A DNA stretch of 64,000 bases from Pararhizobium sp. A13 (GTDB lineage Bacteria; Pseudomonadota; Alphaproteobacteria; Rhizobiales; Rhizobiaceae), in contig NZ_CP149511.1 of NCBI RefSeq assembly GCF_040126305.1, positions 310,001-374,000 of the forward strand. Direction: 5' to 3'. This document shows, piece after piece, positions 17,756-26,946 of the stretch (within the stretch, counting starts at the first letter, position 1; each line of letters starts with the position of its first letter). The notes beneath the pieces are model-generated. The model searched no databases. It saw nothing but the letters and a program-made list of their open reading frames with translations, and was not told the origin of the DNA. Position numbers and translations under genes: made by a program.

Positions 17756-18231
17756 TGCTTTCCGCCCCAACGCTTCTGGGCGAAGCGCATGAACTCGACC
17801 TGTTCGATAGTGGCCATGACAGCCTCGATGAATGGCTGTGCCGCCGTGCCCGAAGCAATCAGATCAGCGGCGCATCCCGGACCTACGTCGTTTGCGAAGG
17901 CGCAAGAGTGATCGGATATTATTGTCTGTCCTCCGGCGCGCTCGCCGTGGCGGATGCACCGGGCGCTATCAAACGCAACATGCCAGACCCGATTCCGATG
18001 GCTGTGCTCGGAAGGCTGGCGATCGATCGAAGCTGGCAGGGCAAGGGCCTTGGCGCCGCCTTGTTGCAAGATGCCGTGATGCGGGTGGGGCAAGCCGCGC
18101 ACATCATGGGCATTCGCGGGCTTCTTGTTCATGCGATTTCTGACGAAGCCAAGTCGTTCTATGAGCACTACGGTTTCGCTGCGTCGCCAACAAATCCGAT
18201 GACACTGATCATGTCGCTCAAGCTTTCGTAA
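17755..18231 (+). CDS. GNAT-family acetyltransferase toxin (TacT-like), second copy
   Basis: This 158-residue toxin-type acetyltransferase has the family opening LGEAHELDLFDSGHDSLDEW, the acetyl-CoA loop DRSWQGKGLGAALLQDA near residue 91 and the catalytic Tyr region FYEHYGFAAS near residue 137. Known members block translation by acetylating aminoacyl-tRNA and are held in check by the co-transcribed DUF1778 protein. Translation is coupled to the antitoxin by a one-base overlap. The length matches the usual TacT size of about 160 residues. Confidence 0.9.
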   Translation: MLSAPTLLGEAHELDLFDSGHDSLDEWLCRRARSNQISGASRTYVVCEGARVIGYYCLSSGALAVADAPGAIKRNMPDPIPMAVLGRLAIDRSWQGKGLGAALLQDAVMRVGQAAHIMGIRGLLVHAISDEAKSFYEHYGFAASPTNPMTLIMSLKLS

Positions 18232-18374
18232 AAAACAGACTGAGGTGCCTTTGTTCCAGTCCTTGGTCCAGCAGGCCGATGAGCTTGAGGAGTACACGAT
18301 ATTGGGCGTTGGCGCATGGATCGTTCAGCGGTCTGAGTTAAGCGGGAGGCTCCCGCAAGCGTTGTAGTGCCGCC

Positions 18375-18950
18375 ATGCCTTTCAAACACAATGCCAGCCG
18401 TCGTCATCATATTGAGAAGACGAAGTTCAGGGTGACGAACTGGCCGGAGTATGAAGCAGGACTTCGTCGGCGTGACAGCCTGACCTTGTGGGCTGACACC
18501 GGAGGCCCCGTCCCAATGGTATGCTCCAAGACGCAAGACCCGCGGCGGCCAGCACCGTTATTCAGATCTGGCAATCGAGACCACCTTGACGCTGGGCCTG
18601 GTGTTTGGCTTGCGGCTTCGCCAGGCAGAAGGCTCGTTGGAATCGGTGCTGCAATTGATGGGCTTAGCGCTTGCTGTCCCCGATCACACCACCTGAGCCG
18701 TCAGGCGCGGACATGGCAATCGCCCAACGAACGGCGTGATCACCAGGGTCTGGCAACCGGACCGGTGCATGTTCTGGTAACAGCACTGGTCTTCAGGATT
18801 ACGGCGCGGACCAGTGGCTGGAGGAGAAGCATGGCGCCAGATCCCGTCGAGGCTGGCGAAAGCCGCATCTGGCACTGGATGCCGGTAGCGGCAACATCAT
18901 TGCCCATACCCTGACCGATCAGGACACTGGCGATGTCTCTCAAGTCTAGC
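18375..18950 (+). pseudogene. IS5-family transposase, multiply frameshifted
   Basis: The start MPFKHNASRRHHIEKTKFRV then TNWPEYEAGLRRR is a recognisable IS5-group transposase N-terminus. Further pieces in other frames read TTLTLGLVFGLRLRQAEG, LALAVPDHTTLSRRA, GPVHVL, and then LALDAGSGNIIAHTLTDQDT. At least three frameshifts separate them and the catalytic C-terminus is missing after about 18950. The element is dead. It is a different IS5 type from the remnant at 16973. Confidence 0.82.
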
Positions 18951-19071
18951 CGGCGAACACATCGGCAAGACTGTGCAGTCCCTTTCGCCTCTCCTCGAGC
19001 TAGCGGAAGCGCGATCTGGCCGTCGGTCAGAACAACCGGCACTTTGGATACGCCGGCCAGCGATAGTCTCA

Positions 19072-19170
19072 AGCCCCGGGCGGCGGGTCCTGGCCGGCGA
19101 GGCGGTGCCGGCCGGCGACAAGCTGGTTAGCTTGTTCGAGCCGCATGCCGACATCATCATCAAGGGCAGC
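19072..19170 (+). pseudogene. ISNCY-type transposase, central fragment
   Basis: The short rightward frame reads GEAVPAGDKLVSLFEPHADI then IIKG, which matches the conserved VPA.EK..S.FEPHTD.I.KG block in the middle of ISNCY-like transposases. It stops being similar shortly after. It probably belonged to the same kind of element as the leftward remnant at 16660-17000. Confidence 0.6.
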
Positions 19171-19391
19171 TGCACCGGCCAAAAACGGCCGGAAAGTGGG
19201 ACGGCGGCTTTGTTAGATCATTGATTTTTATGAAGCTGGGTTTTCGTCCCACATGGGGTTAAGCGGCTGATTTTCTTCGAATTCGGCAGGCCCTCCGGGG
19301 CCACTAATTCGATCTTCGTCGTCGGACGTTGTTTTTTCCTCGGTTTGTCTCACCGCAAAGGCGGCTCGATGAAAGTGGGAGCCCGCCAATT

Positions 19392-20747
19392 TTAACCCAA
19401 TCCCCTCAGAAGCGTCGGGATCAGCTCCGACACCGTTGGATGGATCGGAACCGACCACTGGAGATCGGTGTAGCGAGTCCCGGCGCTCATGGCATCGATG
19501 ACCCCGTGAATCGCTTCGTCGCCTTCTATCCCGAGAATCGCGGCCCCGAGGATTTCCTTGGTGTCGGCGTCGGCTATCATTTTCATGAAGCCCTTCGTTT
19601 CGTCGCGTTCCTTTGCCCGTCCAACCCGGGCCATGGGCCGCCTGGAGACAAGGATCCTGCGGCCTGAGGAGGCTGCCTGCCTTTCGGTCATTCCGGCTCG
19701 ACCAAGCGGCGGATCGATGTAGAGGGCATATGCCGGAATCCGGCTCGACACCTTGCGGTCTTCGCCGTCGAGAAGGTTGGCGGCAACGATCTCGAAATCA
19801 TTGTAGGAGGTGTGCGTAAAGGCTCCGCGCCCGTTGCAGTCGCCAAGCGCCCAGATGCCCGGGACGTTGGTTGCTAGCTTGTCGTCGACCACGATGTAGC
19901 CACGGGGATTTACCGCGACACCGGCGACGTCGAGGCCAAGCTCGTCAGTGTTCGGCTTGCGACCGGTTGCAACAAGAACGTGACTGGCATCGATGTCGGC
20001 GCCGCACAAGGATATCCGTATCCCGTCACCTCCTCGAGCAAAGGCGATGCGTGCTGCCCCGGTGCGGACGTCAATGTCCTCCGCCTCAAGGATTTCCTGA
20101 ATGGCTTCGGAAATGTCCACATCCTCGCGCGATGCGATGTGGGCTCCGCGCTCGACCACGGTGACCTCCGAGCCGAACCGCCGATACATCTGTGCGAATT
20201 CCAGGCCGATGTAGCTTCCGCCGATGACCGCGAGGTGCCGTGGTAGGGTGTCGAGGTCCAGGATCGAAGTGCTGGTAAGGTAGTCGATGTCTTCGATTCC
20301 AGGCAGATCGGGGATGACAGGGCGAGCCCCAACGTTGAGGAATATCCGCGGGGCGGTGAGGATCTCGCCGTTGACGCCGACCCTGTCGGCTGCCTCGAAC
20401 CGAGCGTGGCCATAGATTGTGGCGACGCCATCCATATTGCCGAGCCAGTCCGCCAGTCCGTTCCGGGCGTCCATGGTTATCTCGTGCGCGCGGCGTCGAA
20501 CGACTTGCATGTCGACTGCGACGTCGCCCGCAATCTTCACGCCAAGCTCGCCGCCGCGCCGGCTGACATATGCCGCGCGGGCGCTGGCGACCAGCGTCTT
20601 GGTGGGCATGCAACCGGCATTGACGCAGGTTCCGCCGAGGAACTTTCGTTCGATAAGCGCAACCTTCATGCCACGTTCGGCCATCCGCGCTGCGAGGAAT
20701 GGGCCGGCCTGGCCAGCACCGATGAAAATCGCATCGAACCGTCGCAT
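19392..20747 (-). CDS. Pyridine nucleotide-disulfide oxidoreductase (mercuric-reductase-like)
   Basis: This 451-residue flavoprotein begins at ATG 20747 (MRRFDAIFIGAGQAGPFLAA); the frame upstream is not homologous. It has an FAD-binding GAGQAG, the redox-active pair in GGTCVNAGCMPTK (Cys41, Cys46), a NAD(P)-binding IGGSYIGLEFAQM near residue 175, the ALGDCNG FAD contact, and the C-terminal HPTVSE near residue 436. It lacks the N-terminal heavy-metal domain and the C-terminal paired cysteines of true mercuric reductases, and no mer genes are nearby. A general disulfide or dihydrolipoamide-type reductase is likelier than mercury detoxification. Confidence 0.88.
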   Translation of the reverse strand: MRRFDAIFIGAGQAGPFLAARMAERGMKVALIERKFLGGTCVNAGCMPTKTLVASARAAYVSRRGGELGVKIAGDVAVDMQVVRRRAHEITMDARNGLADWLGNMDGVATIYGHARFEAADRVGVNGEILTAPRIFLNVGARPVIPDLPGIEDIDYLTSTSILDLDTLPRHLAVIGGSYIGLEFAQMYRRFGSEVTVVERGAHIASREDVDISEAIQEILEAEDIDVRTGAARIAFARGGDGIRISLCGADIDASHVLVATGRKPNTDELGLDVAGVAVNPRGYIVVDDKLATNVPGIWALGDCNGRGAFTHTSYNDFEIVAANLLDGEDRKVSSRIPAYALYIDPPLGRAGMTERQAASSGRRILVSRRPMARVGRAKERDETKGFMKMIADADTKEILGAAILGIEGDEAIHGVIDAMSAGTRYTDLQWSVPIHPTVSELIPTLLRGLG

Positions 20748-20975
20748 CAGACTGCTCCGAAACAATCCAGTCAACGAGAATTGAGCAAGCATTTCACCCC
20801 AGACCGCGACCAAGCATACCACATTGACCTATCCAAGCGCACCGCCCATGCGTTCGACGCCGCGGGCGCTGCGCCTGCCCAGTCGAATGGCCTAAATTGC
20901 CGGATATATGACATTTGAGACGTACAGGCTTTATCCTAATATGTGGGTACTGAGTTCAACCTGATGGAGATTGTT

Positions 20976-21779
20976 ATGACTGAGAACTCGAACGGTACCG
21001 CACTGATTACCGGGGCTTCCTCTGGCATCGGCGCGATCTATGCCGATCGCCTGGCGCGCCGGGGCTATGACCTGATCCTCGTGGCCCGCAATAAGGCGCG
21101 TCTCAATGCGCTGGCTGAGCACCTCACCGATGAGACGGGCCGCGCGGTCGAGGTGGTCGCGGCGGACCTTGGCAACAAGGATGATCTCGGCCGCGTTGAG
21201 ACGGTGCTTCGGACCGACGCCAGCATCACCACGCTGGTCAACAATGCCGGCGTCGGCGCGACCGCCCCGCTGCTGGCGTCTGATGTCGACAAGATGGAAG
21301 AGATGATCGCGCTGAACGTCAGCGCGCTGACGCGGCTGACCTATGCTGCGGTGCCCGGCTTCGTGAAGCGTGGCGCCGGCTCGATCATCAACATCAGTTC
21401 GATCGTCGGTATCGCGCCAGAAGTGCTGAACGGCGTGTACGGCGGAAGCAAGGCATTCGTGCTGGCCTTCACCTTGTCGCTTCAGAAGGAGCTTGCTGAC
21501 AAGAATATCCGCGTCCAGGCCGTTCTTCCGGGGGCTACGGCGACCGATTTCTGGGCCATCGCCGGTACGCCCCTGGAGCATGTGCCGAGCGAGATCGTCA
21601 TGTCCGCCGAGGACATGGTGGATGCCGCATTTGCCGGCTTCGATCTCGGCGAGCGGATTACCATTCCGTCGCTTCCGGACGCAGGCGACTGGGAGGCTTA
21701 CGAAGCGGCGCGGCAGAAGCTCATGCCGAGCCTTTCCCTCAGCGCGCCTGCCGCCCGATATCGAGCTGGGGGAGAATGA
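20976..21779 (+). CDS. SDR-family oxidoreductase
   Basis: This 267-residue short-chain dehydrogenase starts at ATG 20976 with GGAG seven bases before it. It has the cofactor motif TGASSGIG at residues 12-19, NNAGVG near residue 92, catalytic Ser in NISSIVG and the YGGSK active-site pair with Tyr near residue 155. An Arg in the VARNKAR segment suggests NADPH preference. It is first in an operon with an exported epoxide hydrolase (4-base overlap) and a VOC protein. A TTGAGA (20915) with AATATG 17 bp later may be the promoter, weakly. Confidence 0.92.
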   Translation: MTENSNGTALITGASSGIGAIYADRLARRGYDLILVARNKARLNALAEHLTDETGRAVEVVAADLGNKDDLGRVETVLRTDASITTLVNNAGVGATAPLLASDVDKMEEMIALNVSALTRLTYAAVPGFVKRGAGSIINISSIVGIAPEVLNGVYGGSKAFVLAFTLSLQKELADKNIRVQAVLPGATATDFWAIAGTPLEHVPSEIVMSAEDMVDAAFAGFDLGERITIPSLPDAGDWEAYEAARQKLMPSLSLSAPAARYRAGGE

Positions 21780-23149
21780 TCATGTCGAGACCCTATTCGC
21801 TGATTGGCAAGCGCAATCGTCTTGCCGCCTCCGCATTGGCTGGAGCGATAGCAATCTTTCTTCCCGCGGTCGTGGCTTATGCCGAAACGAGCTCCCCTGT
21901 GCGGAGCGGCGTCGAGGTTGCGCAGGCTTCCGTAAACGGTGCGTCCGAAGCCCAGCCGGCTGTCGACGAAACCATCCGTCCATTCCAGTTCCGTGCAACC
22001 GATGAGGCCCTTGCCGACCTGCGGCGGCGCATCGCCGCAACCAAGTGGCCCGAGCAGGAGCTGGTGAACGATGCAACCCAAGGCGTGCAGCTCGCGACCA
22101 TGCAGAAGCTCGCACACTATTGGTCGACGGATTACGACTGGCGCAAAGCCGAAGAAAGGCTCAACGCCTTGCCGCAGTTCGTGACCAACATCGACGGGGT
22201 CGACATCCATTTCATTCACGTGCGTTCGAAACACAAGAACGCGATGCCGTTGATCGCCACACACGGGTGGCCCGGTTCGATCATAGAGCAACTGAAGATC
22301 ATCGATCCGCTGACGAACCCCACGGCACACGGTGGGAGCGAAGCGGATGCTTTCGACATCGTCATTCCCTCGTTGCCCGGGCATGGATTTTCGGGGAAAC
22401 CCACCGAGCTCGGCTGGGATCCAGTCCGGACCGCACGCGCCTGGACGGTGCTGATGAAGCGTCTGGGTTATACGAAATTTGTCGCACAGGGTGGCGATTG
22501 GGGGGATGCAGTCACAGAGCAGATGGCGGTTCAGGCACCGCCGGAGCTGCTCGGCATTCACACCAACATGCCGGCGACTGTGCCGGACGGGATCCACAAG
22601 ATCCTGGAGGCTGGCGGCCCGGCGCCGTCCGATCTCACGCCCGAAGAGCGTCGCGCGTATGATCAGCTCGACTTCCTTTACAAGAACGGGCTCGCCTACG
22701 CTCAGGAGATGAGCAAACGCCCGCAGACGCTGTACGGAATTGAAGATTCGCCGATCGGCCTGGCTGGCTGGATGCTCGACCACGATGCACTGAGCTATGC
22801 CCTTATCGCGCGCGTATTCGATGGCCAGCCTGAGGGCCTTACACGCGATGACGTGCTCGACAACATTACTCTGTACTGGCTGACAAATACGGCGGTATCC
22901 TCGGCTCGCCTGTATTGGGAAAACAAACTCGCCTTCTTTGCTCCGAAGGGTGTTTTGATACCGGTTGCCGTAAGCGCGTTTCCGGACGAGCTCTACCAGG
23001 CACCGCGATCCTGGGCAGAGAAAGCGTTTCCCAAGCTCATTCACTACAACCGGCTCGACAAAGGCGGGCACTTTGCAGCCTGGGAACAGCCGGAAACCTT
23101 CACCCAGGAGCTTAGAGCCTCGTTCAGGTCGCTGCGTCAGTCGATGTGA
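21776..23149 (+). CDS. Epoxide hydrolase-like alpha/beta hydrolase, exported
   Basis: This 457-residue protein starts with an N-terminal hydrophobic stretch (ASALAGAIAIFLPAVVAYA) that looks like a signal peptide, unusual for this mostly cytosolic family. The epoxide-hydrolase N-terminal domain begins IRPFQFRATDEALADLRRRI near residue 62. The fold has oxyanion HGWPGS near residue 163, the nucleophile Asp in QGGDWGDAV near residue 240 and catalytic His in GGHFAAWEQPE near residue 431. The ATG at 21776 overlaps the SDR stop; a second ATG two codons on is possible. Family members open epoxides to diols; some are dehalogenase-like. Substrate unknown. Confidence 0.88.
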   Translation: MIMSRPYSLIGKRNRLAASALAGAIAIFLPAVVAYAETSSPVRSGVEVAQASVNGASEAQPAVDETIRPFQFRATDEALADLRRRIAATKWPEQELVNDATQGVQLATMQKLAHYWSTDYDWRKAEERLNALPQFVTNIDGVDIHFIHVRSKHKNAMPLIATHGWPGSIIEQLKIIDPLTNPTAHGGSEADAFDIVIPSLPGHGFSGKPTELGWDPVRTARAWTVLMKRLGYTKFVAQGGDWGDAVTEQMAVQAPPELLGIHTNMPATVPDGIHKILEAGGPAPSDLTPEERRAYDQLDFLYKNGLAYAQEMSKRPQTLYGIEDSPIGLAGWMLDHDALSYALIARVFDGQPEGLTRDDVLDNITLYWLTNTAVSSARLYWENKLAFFAPKGVLIPVAVSAFPDELYQAPRSWAEKAFPKLIHYNRLDKGGHFAAWEQPETFTQELRASFRSLRQSM

Positions 23150-23201
23150 GAAAGAAGGGGTGCGCTCAGCGCGCCGCCTCGCCAACAACAAGGAGAAAGC
23201 T

Positions 23202-23840
23202 ATGACCAGTGCAACCAACACCGCGAAAGTGCAAACGGTCGACATGAAGCTTGAGGTCGTCGTTATCCCTGTCTCGGACGTCGATCGCGCCAAGCGTTTT
23301 TATGACGGCCTGGGTTGGAGGCTCGACGCCGACTTCGCCGTCGGTGAGACGTTTCGGGTCGTGCAGTTTACGCCGCCAGGCTCGCCGAGCTCGATCCACT
23401 TCGGCACGGGGCTGACGTCGGCCGCGCCCGGCTCGGCAAGCGGGCTCTATCTTGTCGTGTCGGAAATCGAGGCCGCGCGCGCCGAACTTATCGGTCGCGG
23501 CGCCGACGTGAGCGAGATCATCCACCGCGCCGGTCCTGGACAGCCGCCGGTCAGCGGTCGGGATCCGGAGCGGCGCAGCTACCGCTCCTACGCCTCGTTC
23601 AGCGATCCGGACGGCAACGGCTGGCTACTCCAGGAAGTAACCGAGCGATTGCCTGGACGCGTGGATGCGGACATCACGACCTTTACCTCGTCGACCGAGC
23701 TCGCGGCGGCGCTCCGGCGTGCGGCCGCCGCGCATGGCGAACACGAGAAGCGAACGGGCGGCAAGCATGATGAGAATTGGCCGGACTGGTATGCCGACTA
23801 CATTGTAAAGGAGCAGGCCGGCAAGCCGCTGCCGTCGTAA
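23202..23840 (+). CDS. VOC-family (glyoxalase/dioxygenase fold) protein
   Basis: This 212-residue protein starts at ATG 23202, seven bases after AAGGAG. The VOC domain spans residues 12-140: LEVVVIPVSDVDRAKRFYDG, GLYLVVSEIEAARAEL and FSDPDGNGWLLQEV, where the His/Glu positions could hold a metal. The extra C-terminal ~65 residues (AAALRRAAAAHGEHEKRTGG then WPDWYADYI) are seen in a subgroup of VOC proteins annotated only as glyoxalase. It closes the SDR/epoxide hydrolase operon, 52 bp behind it, so it may act on the same small, reactive molecule. Confidence 0.85.
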   Translation: MTSATNTAKVQTVDMKLEVVVIPVSDVDRAKRFYDGLGWRLDADFAVGETFRVVQFTPPGSPSSIHFGTGLTSAAPGSASGLYLVVSEIEAARAELIGRGADVSEIIHRAGPGQPPVSGRDPERRSYRSYASFSDPDGNGWLLQEVTERLPGRVDADITTFTSSTELAAALRRAAAAHGEHEKRTGGKHDENWPDWYADYIVKEQAGKPLPS

Positions 23841-24087
23841 GCCTCGGCGATGATGTCTACGGGCACGCGACCCACCGAAAGGCGATTGCGTGCCGGTCCG
23901 CTTCTTCTCACTTGCGTGCCGGCCCCGCGGCGCGTCTACGATGACGACGAGGCCGATGGCATGCGGTTTCCGACGAGGCGCCGCGCCGCTTTGTGGGGCA
24001 CGGACGATAGCGCCATGTGGGACAGGGGGCTTATTGCGACGGCGCAAATGTGATATATGCAGCAATTTCAGACAAAAGGTGTGCGTC

Positions 24088-25035
24088 ATGCACAAAATCG
24101 GCTACGTCGTCTTTCCAGGATTTCAACTCTTGGGTTTTGCAGCGGTAACTGCCTTCGAGATCGCCAACATTCAGCTTGGAGGGTCGGCTTACGAGATAAC
24201 GCTGCTTTCCGAAAGCGGCGGTGAGATCAAGTCGTCCGCTGGTTTTGGGGTCATCACGAAAGCCTTCGGCGGTACGACTTACGACACGGTGATGTTCGGA
24301 GCCGGCACAGCGATCGAGCCAATGACACCAGGACTGATCGAATTCGCGCGTCATTCCCTGCAAACCTCGCGGAGGCTGGCCGCACCCTGTACCGGCGCCT
24401 TCATCCTTGCGGAATCCGGACTGCTGGACGGGCGCCGTGCGACGACGCACTGGTTTTTTGCACGCCAACTCCGGGAGCGCTTCCCGGCCGTCAGGGTCGA
24501 GGAGGATCGCATCTTCATCGTCGACGGCACCGTGTGGACGTCGGCAGGGATGACGGCGAGCATCGACCTGGCTCTCGCGATGGTCGAGAAGGACCACGGC
24601 CAAGACGTTGCGCGCTCGGTCGCACGCAAGCTCGTGGTTTACCACCGCAGGGCCGGCGGCCAATCGCAGTTTTCGGCGCTGCTGGAACTGGACCCGAAGT
24701 CGGACCGGATCCAGAAATCGGTCAACTACGCCAAGGCTAACCTGCGTAGCGTTCTATCAGTGGAGGAGCTGGCGGATGCGGCGGGTTTGAGTGCGCGTCA
24801 GTTCAGCCGGGCCTTCCGCGCCGAGACGGGGCAGTCGCCCGCCAAGGCGGTGGAGAACCTGCGCGTGGAGGCGGCGCGGCTGATGATGGAACAAGGCCGC
24901 CACTCCATGGACGTGATCGCGGAGGAAACCGGATTTGCCGATAGTGATCGCATGCGCCGGGCTTTTCTCCGGACGCTCGGACAGCCGCCCCAGACGATCC
25001 GGCGCAACGCGCGCGAAAGCGCAATGGCACCATGA
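24088..25035 (+). CDS. GlxA-family transcriptional regulator (DJ-1/PfpI plus AraC HTH)
   Basis: This 315-residue regulator starts at ATG 24088 (MHKIGYVVFPGFQLLGFAAV). The N-terminal ~190 residues form a DJ-1/PfpI-like amidotransferase fold with Cys near residue 101 in APCTGAFILAESGLL. The C-terminal ~95 residues hold a double AraC-type helix-turn-helix (LRSVLSVEELADAAGLSARQ; HSMDVIAEETGFADSDRMRR). Family members sense small metabolites and activate neighbouring genes. It follows the SDR/epoxide hydrolase/VOC operon in the same direction, so control of that operon is the natural inference. TTGCG/CGCAA arms lie at about 24031-24044, just upstream. Confidence 0.92.
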   Translation: MHKIGYVVFPGFQLLGFAAVTAFEIANIQLGGSAYEITLLSESGGEIKSSAGFGVITKAFGGTTYDTVMFGAGTAIEPMTPGLIEFARHSLQTSRRLAAPCTGAFILAESGLLDGRRATTHWFFARQLRERFPAVRVEEDRIFIVDGTVWTSAGMTASIDLALAMVEKDHGQDVARSVARKLVVYHRRAGGQSQFSALLELDPKSDRIQKSVNYAKANLRSVLSVEELADAAGLSARQFSRAFRAETGQSPAKAVENLRVEAARLMMEQGRHSMDVIAEETGFADSDRMRRAFLRTLGQPPQTIRRNARESAMAP

Positions 25036-25198
25036 ATCCGGAGAGCGTGGGGTATCTTGTGGCGCGATAGAGCTGGTGCGGCGCTACGCGCACGGTGCGA
25101 AATCTGGACTGATGACGGCTGCGCCGATCGGCCGTTTGGCGCTGGCGTCTTAGTTGCATAGCGAGACAGAAGCGGTTCTCGAGGGGTAAGAACTCGCA

Positions 25199-25634
25199 TT
25201 GATACGGACGATCTCAAGAGCGCCATGCCACTCCTTGAGGAGCGTCTTGGCCATAGCCTGGCAGGGTATGATCCAGACGGCCCGCTGCCGATTTGCCGAT
25301 TTCAGACCAACTGCGCAGCCGTGCCGAGTTGCTGACCGAACTGGCTCGCCGGGAGAAGCTGACGATCCGCGCGCTGGCGCTGCGCGTCGCTGCCGGCCGG
25401 GGCCACCATATCGTGCTCGGTACGCCGGTCGAAATCGCTGACCGCATGCAGCAATGGTTCGAGAATGGCGCCGCCGACGGCTTCAATGTCATGCCGCCCT
25501 TCTTCCCCGGCGGGCTCGAGGACTTCATCGGCGATGTTGTGCCGTTGCTCCAGGCGCGCGGTCTGTTTCGTAAGGATTATGACGGGCCGACGCTGCGCGA
25601 TCACTTGGGCCTGAAGCGGCCGGCAACAGGATAA
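25199..25634 (+). pseudogene. LLM flavin-dependent monooxygenase, C-terminal remnant
   Basis: From about 25293 the frame reads SRAELLTELARREKLTIRAL, then RVAAGRGHHIVLGTPVEIAD and FENGAADGFNVMPPFFPGG, the C-terminus of NtaA/SnaA/DszA-type monooxygenases. Just before it, in another frame, GYDPDGPLPI fits the preceding family segment, so a frameshift is present. The N-terminal two thirds, including the flavin pocket, are missing. Confidence 0.8.
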
Positions 25635-25678
25635 ATGTCATGGATCGACGAGCGTTTGGCCAGCTGCCCGCGGCACGG

Positions 25679-25872
25679 CGTGTATCGGCGGCGCGACGCT
25701 TGATCAATGGAACGCGGATGAAGTGGGGAAGTACATTGGTTATCTGCCGCAGGACGTCGAGCTTTTCAAGGCCACGATTGCCGAGAACCTCTCCCGGTTC
25801 ATGCCTGTAGCTTCTTCGGGATCGGTGATCGCGACCGCTAATGCCGCGGCTGTCCATGATCTCATTCTCTTT
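25679..25872 (+). pseudogene. Type I secretion ABC ATPase fragment (PrtD/HlyB-like)
   Basis: The rightward frame reads GGATLDQWNADEVGKYIGYL then PQDVELFKATIAENLSRF and AAVHDLILF. This matches the Q-loop region of type I secretion ATPases (GRHIGYLPQDVELF.GTVAENI). No Walker motifs or membrane domain remain. Homology fades after about 25872. Confidence 0.75.
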
Positions 25873-25987
25873 GCCCAGATGAAGGGAATGGCTGGACCTC
25901 AGACTCGTCAGACCCTTCGCATTCCGGCATGTAGATGGCTCCGATAGTGCACAGAACCCAATAAATTATCCCTCAACATCCTTCCCA

Positions 25988-26881
25988 CTAACGTTTACTC
26001 GGCCGGATCTGCTGGCGGATTTCGATGAGGCGATCGATGGAGGATAGAGTCCTCTGCTGATCCATCGTCGTCAGGGTGAGCATGAGCGCCTCCACGCATG
26101 ATAGTGCTGGCGCATGGAGGGCGACATGTTCACTTTTTGCACGTGGAAGAACGATCTGGGTGGCGGCATGTTTAAGCAGAACCGTGTCGGCCTTGCCGAC
26201 GACCATGATGATTGGCACCTGCAGGCGTTCCGCCTCATAGATGGTCGCCATCGCCTCTCTATGGGGGCGACCGTGAAGCATCATCAGCAGAACATCGCCT
26301 TCCTGCAATTCCAGCAGTTGCTCGGCCAGCGATATGCCGGTCCTGTTTAAGGTGTAGGAAAGGTAGCCCGAGCGAAGGAACAGCCGAGCGGCGTATTCCG
26401 CTATTATGCCGGAGGCTCCGATTCCAAAAAATCCGATCCTGAGGGCAGTTGCTGCCAAACGGGCCGCCTCGGCGAGGTTCTTGCGATTCTCCGGTGAAGA
26501 AAGGGCTGTCATCGCATTGGCCTGGTCGGCCAGCACGAAATCGATCGCAGAGTCAGCACCGTCAACCAGCACCTCTACAGTGGAAGCCATCTTTTCCGAC
26601 GGCGAATCCGTATGGCCAAGATAGGCTTCCAATGTGTCCTTGAGATCGAGCAGACCGTCAAAACCCAGCATTTGGATCGCGCGAATGACCGTCGCGTCAG
26701 AGGTTCCGGTATCACGAGCGATCTCAAGGGCGGATTTGCCGAGAACGGCATGGCGATGTCCGTCGATGTATTCCGCAACATTCAACAGGCTCGGCGACAA
26801 GCTGTTTCTGTGTTTCTTCAAACGTTCGCCGTAAGAGTCGCGGCGCTTGTGTCGGGATTGAGGTCTACGGGGCTGGGGCAT
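25988..26881 (-). CDS. RpiR/MurR-family transcriptional regulator
   Basis: This 297-residue regulator has an N-terminal RpiR helix-turn-helix (residues ~20-95, with SALEIARDTGTSDATVIRAI) and a C-terminal SIS sugar-phosphate-binding domain (residues ~130-260, with FFGIGASGIIAEYAARLFLR and DVLLMMLHGRPHREAM). It lies in tandem 59 bp upstream of nothing it obviously controls: the next leftward genes are debris, and the siderophore binding-protein gene ends 65 bp before its start on the same strand. It may be co-transcribed as the last gene of the siderophore operon, though the family normally senses phosphosugars. Confidence 0.88.
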   Translation of the reverse strand: MPQPRRPQSRHKRRDSYGERLKKHRNSLSPSLLNVAEYIDGHRHAVLGKSALEIARDTGTSDATVIRAIQMLGFDGLLDLKDTLEAYLGHTDSPSEKMASTVEVLVDGADSAIDFVLADQANAMTALSSPENRKNLAEAARLAATALRIGFFGIGASGIIAEYAARLFLRSGYLSYTLNRTGISLAEQLLELQEGDVLLMMLHGRPHREAMATIYEAERLQVPIIMVVGKADTVLLKHAATQIVLPRAKSEHVALHAPALSCVEALMLTLTTMDQQRTLSSIDRLIEIRQQIRPSKR

Positions 26882-26946
26882 GGATAAAGTTTCGGTAAAA
26901 AGTCAGCTTTAGTTCACATAACCCAAAAGGCGCGCGATAGAAAATA

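Noticed and set aside
19392..20747. Mercury resistance
   Set aside because: The flavoprotein has the disulfide motif of MerA but lacks the heavy-metal domain and C-terminal cysteines, and no merR, merT or merP gene is near.
21698..23293. A 531-codon leftward frame opposite the epoxide hydrolase
   Set aside because: The sense strand has the complete epoxide hydrolase motifs, overlapping start and operon context; the antisense frame has none.
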